Shown: positions 22,662 through 23,094 of the stretch, piece by piece
How the letters are laid out: each line of letters opens with the position of its first letter
Numbering within the stretch: position 1 is the first letter of the stretch
Source: a virus
IMG/VR virus record: IMGVR_UViG_3300038701_000686
Coordinates: 1 to 23,094 of that record
DNA: 23,094 nucleotides
Strand: one strand, 5' to 3'
Notes under the pieces: generated by a model
Told to the model about the DNA's origin: nothing
The model's input: the letters and a program-made list of their open reading frames with translations, nothing else
Database searches by the model: none
Program-made: the position numbers and the translations under genes

Positions 22662-22677
22662 AAGTATTAATTTACTT
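22662..22677. promoter_or_regulatory. Possible operator upstream of XRE gene
   Basis: Between the XRE ATG and the next gene lies AAGTA-N6-TACTT on the minus strand, a 5-bp dyad about 60 bases upstream of the start. Its size and place suit autoregulation, but the surroundings are AT-rich and I see no good promoter match, so this is weak. Confidence 0.25.
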
Positions 22678-22688
22678 ATCACTAAACT

Positions 22689-22883
22689 TTATTGTCCTTT
22701 ATATTGACTTAACGCCTTTAACATCATTAAAGCGGCTTGTTTTTCTGTGTAACCCCTCTCTTGTAGCTTTTCCATAACCTCTTGTTTTGCTATAATCCTA
22801 GAGTTATACAATGTTTGGTGTTGGTCAAAGTGCTGTATAGCTTCTCTTTCTGCACACCAGTGATGTATATCTTCAAAGCTTAT
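22689..22883 (-). CDS. 64-codon ORF without canonical start codon
   Basis: The frame ending at TAA 22689-22691 encodes ISFEDIHHWCAEREAIQHFD..., then an amphipathic helix (IIAKQEVMEKLQERGYTEKQ) and a short tail. It looks like a genuine small phage protein. The open frame runs upstream to a TGA inside the methyltransferase gene, but there is no ATG, GTG or TTG before the SFEDI segment. An AAAGGA RBS stands just upstream, with ACG at 22884-22886 and ATA at 22881-22883 at the expected distance. Possible answers are a rare ATA/ACG start, a mutated or misread start codon, or use of the internal ATG at residue 37 (28 residues). Family not recognised. Confidence 0.5.
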   Translation of the reverse strand: MSFEDIHHWCAEREAIQHFDQHQTLYNSRIIAKQEVMEKLQERGYTEKQAALMMLKALSQYKGQ

Positions 22884-22900
22884 CGTGTTCTTTCCTTTAG

Positions 22901-23094
22901 TTAATCCAAAAAACTGTCTTGCTCTGGCTTCTTTGCAGCCTCAATAAACATATCAGGGCTTTTATAGGCCTCTTCTATTCTCTTACAAGCAATATTAAAG
23001 TAATCCTCATCTAGCTCAATACCGATAAACTTACGCCCCATCTTTGCACATGCAACTCCTGTTGCTCCCTCCCCCTCCTCCTTTTTTTCTCTCT
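22901..23094 (-). CDS. DNA methyltransferase, C-terminal part (N-terminus beyond window)
   Basis: The frame open to the window edge and ending at TAA 22901-22903 reads GEGATGVACAKMGRKFIGIE, then LDEDYFNIACKRIEEA and a short tail. This is the C-terminal end of the N6/N4 DNA methyltransferase fold, with the G.G.TG.A....GR.fiGiE.....y..i...R. motif that binds S-adenosylmethionine; the catalytic DPPY-type motif would be outside the window. Phage enzymes of this type modify DNA against host restriction or take part in regulation. The residues before GEGATG (REKKEE) do not fit the family's expected DPF-type approach, and the underlying bases are a pure purine tract on this strand, so the last 30 bases may be unreliable. 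Confidence 0.75.
   Translation of the reverse strand, partial: REKKEEGEGATGVACAKMGRKFIGIELDEDYFNIACKRIEEAYKSPDMFIEAAKKPEQDSFLD

Noticed and set aside
22600-22700. sigma70 promoter for the XRE gene
   Set aside because: Only weak, AT-rich matches (for example TTGCGC with TAAAAG) are present, which would be expected by chance.
1-23094. CRISPR array, tRNA or rRNA genes, insertion sequences
   Set aside because: No regularly spaced repeats, no tRNA-like cloverleaf noticed, no transposase ORF, and the coding density leaves no space for them.

Overview
The window looks like one end of a tailed-phage genome (or prophage contig) with podovirus-type gene content, probably infecting a Gram-negative host. 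The base composition is AT-rich. There is no host housekeeping gene, no rRNA or tRNA gene and no insertion sequence that I can see. The gene order TerS-like, TerL, portal, scaffold, major capsid, cement, head-tail adaptor, beta-rich tail hub, three ejection-type proteins, tail fibres/spike is like that of P22-like and BPP-1-like short-tailed phages. No tape measure, tail tube or tail sheath gene is seen. The host cannot be fixed from sequence alone.

Layout, in the direction of transcription. (1) Positions 1-887 hold four small plus-strand genes of unknown function, the first cut by the window edge. They converge with zero spacing on the leftward operon. (2) Positions 21220 down to 888 are one long, tightly packed leftward block of about 20 kb: packaging (TerS-like 20975-21220, an interrupted small ORF, TerL), head (portal, scaffold, capsid, cement), neck (192-aa protein, gp11-like adaptor, gp10-like hub), a GNAT-family protein, three ejection-type proteins, a tiny membrane protein, four adhesin genes (collar-type fibre, 513-aa beta protein, LamG-like protein, pectate-lyase-fold spike), then lysis (coiled-coil/membrane protein, M15 endolysin, 3TM holin, 41-aa membrane protein). 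A consensus sigma70 promoter at 21266-21294, overlapped by a perfect 7-bp inverted repeat, heads the block. A second promoter-like site sits before portal, and a terminator-like hairpin separates cement from the neck genes. (3) Positions 21304 to 23094, also leftward, hold a regulatory and accessory cluster: the C-terminus of a DNA methyltransferase cut by the window edge, a 64-codon ORF lacking a normal start, an XRE repressor-like protein, and a run of small proteins (membrane, zinc-ribbon, helical), ending in a 15-codon remnant just before the late promoter.

The genes work together as a virion assembly and lysis programme: TerS/TerL pump DNA through the portal into a scaffold-built HK97-type head, the neck and ejection proteins close and arm the particle, the adhesins choose the host, and holin plus endolysin release progeny. 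The XRE protein is a plausible regulator of the promoter/operator at 21266-21294, but that link is inference. I found no clear novel defence or mobile system. The most interesting items are the operator-embedded promoter, the nonsense-interrupted ORF next to TerL, the ORF with no AUG/GUG/UUG start, the truncated mini-ORF, the membrane microprotein between ejection and fibre genes, and the unusual lysis cassette without recognisable spanins.
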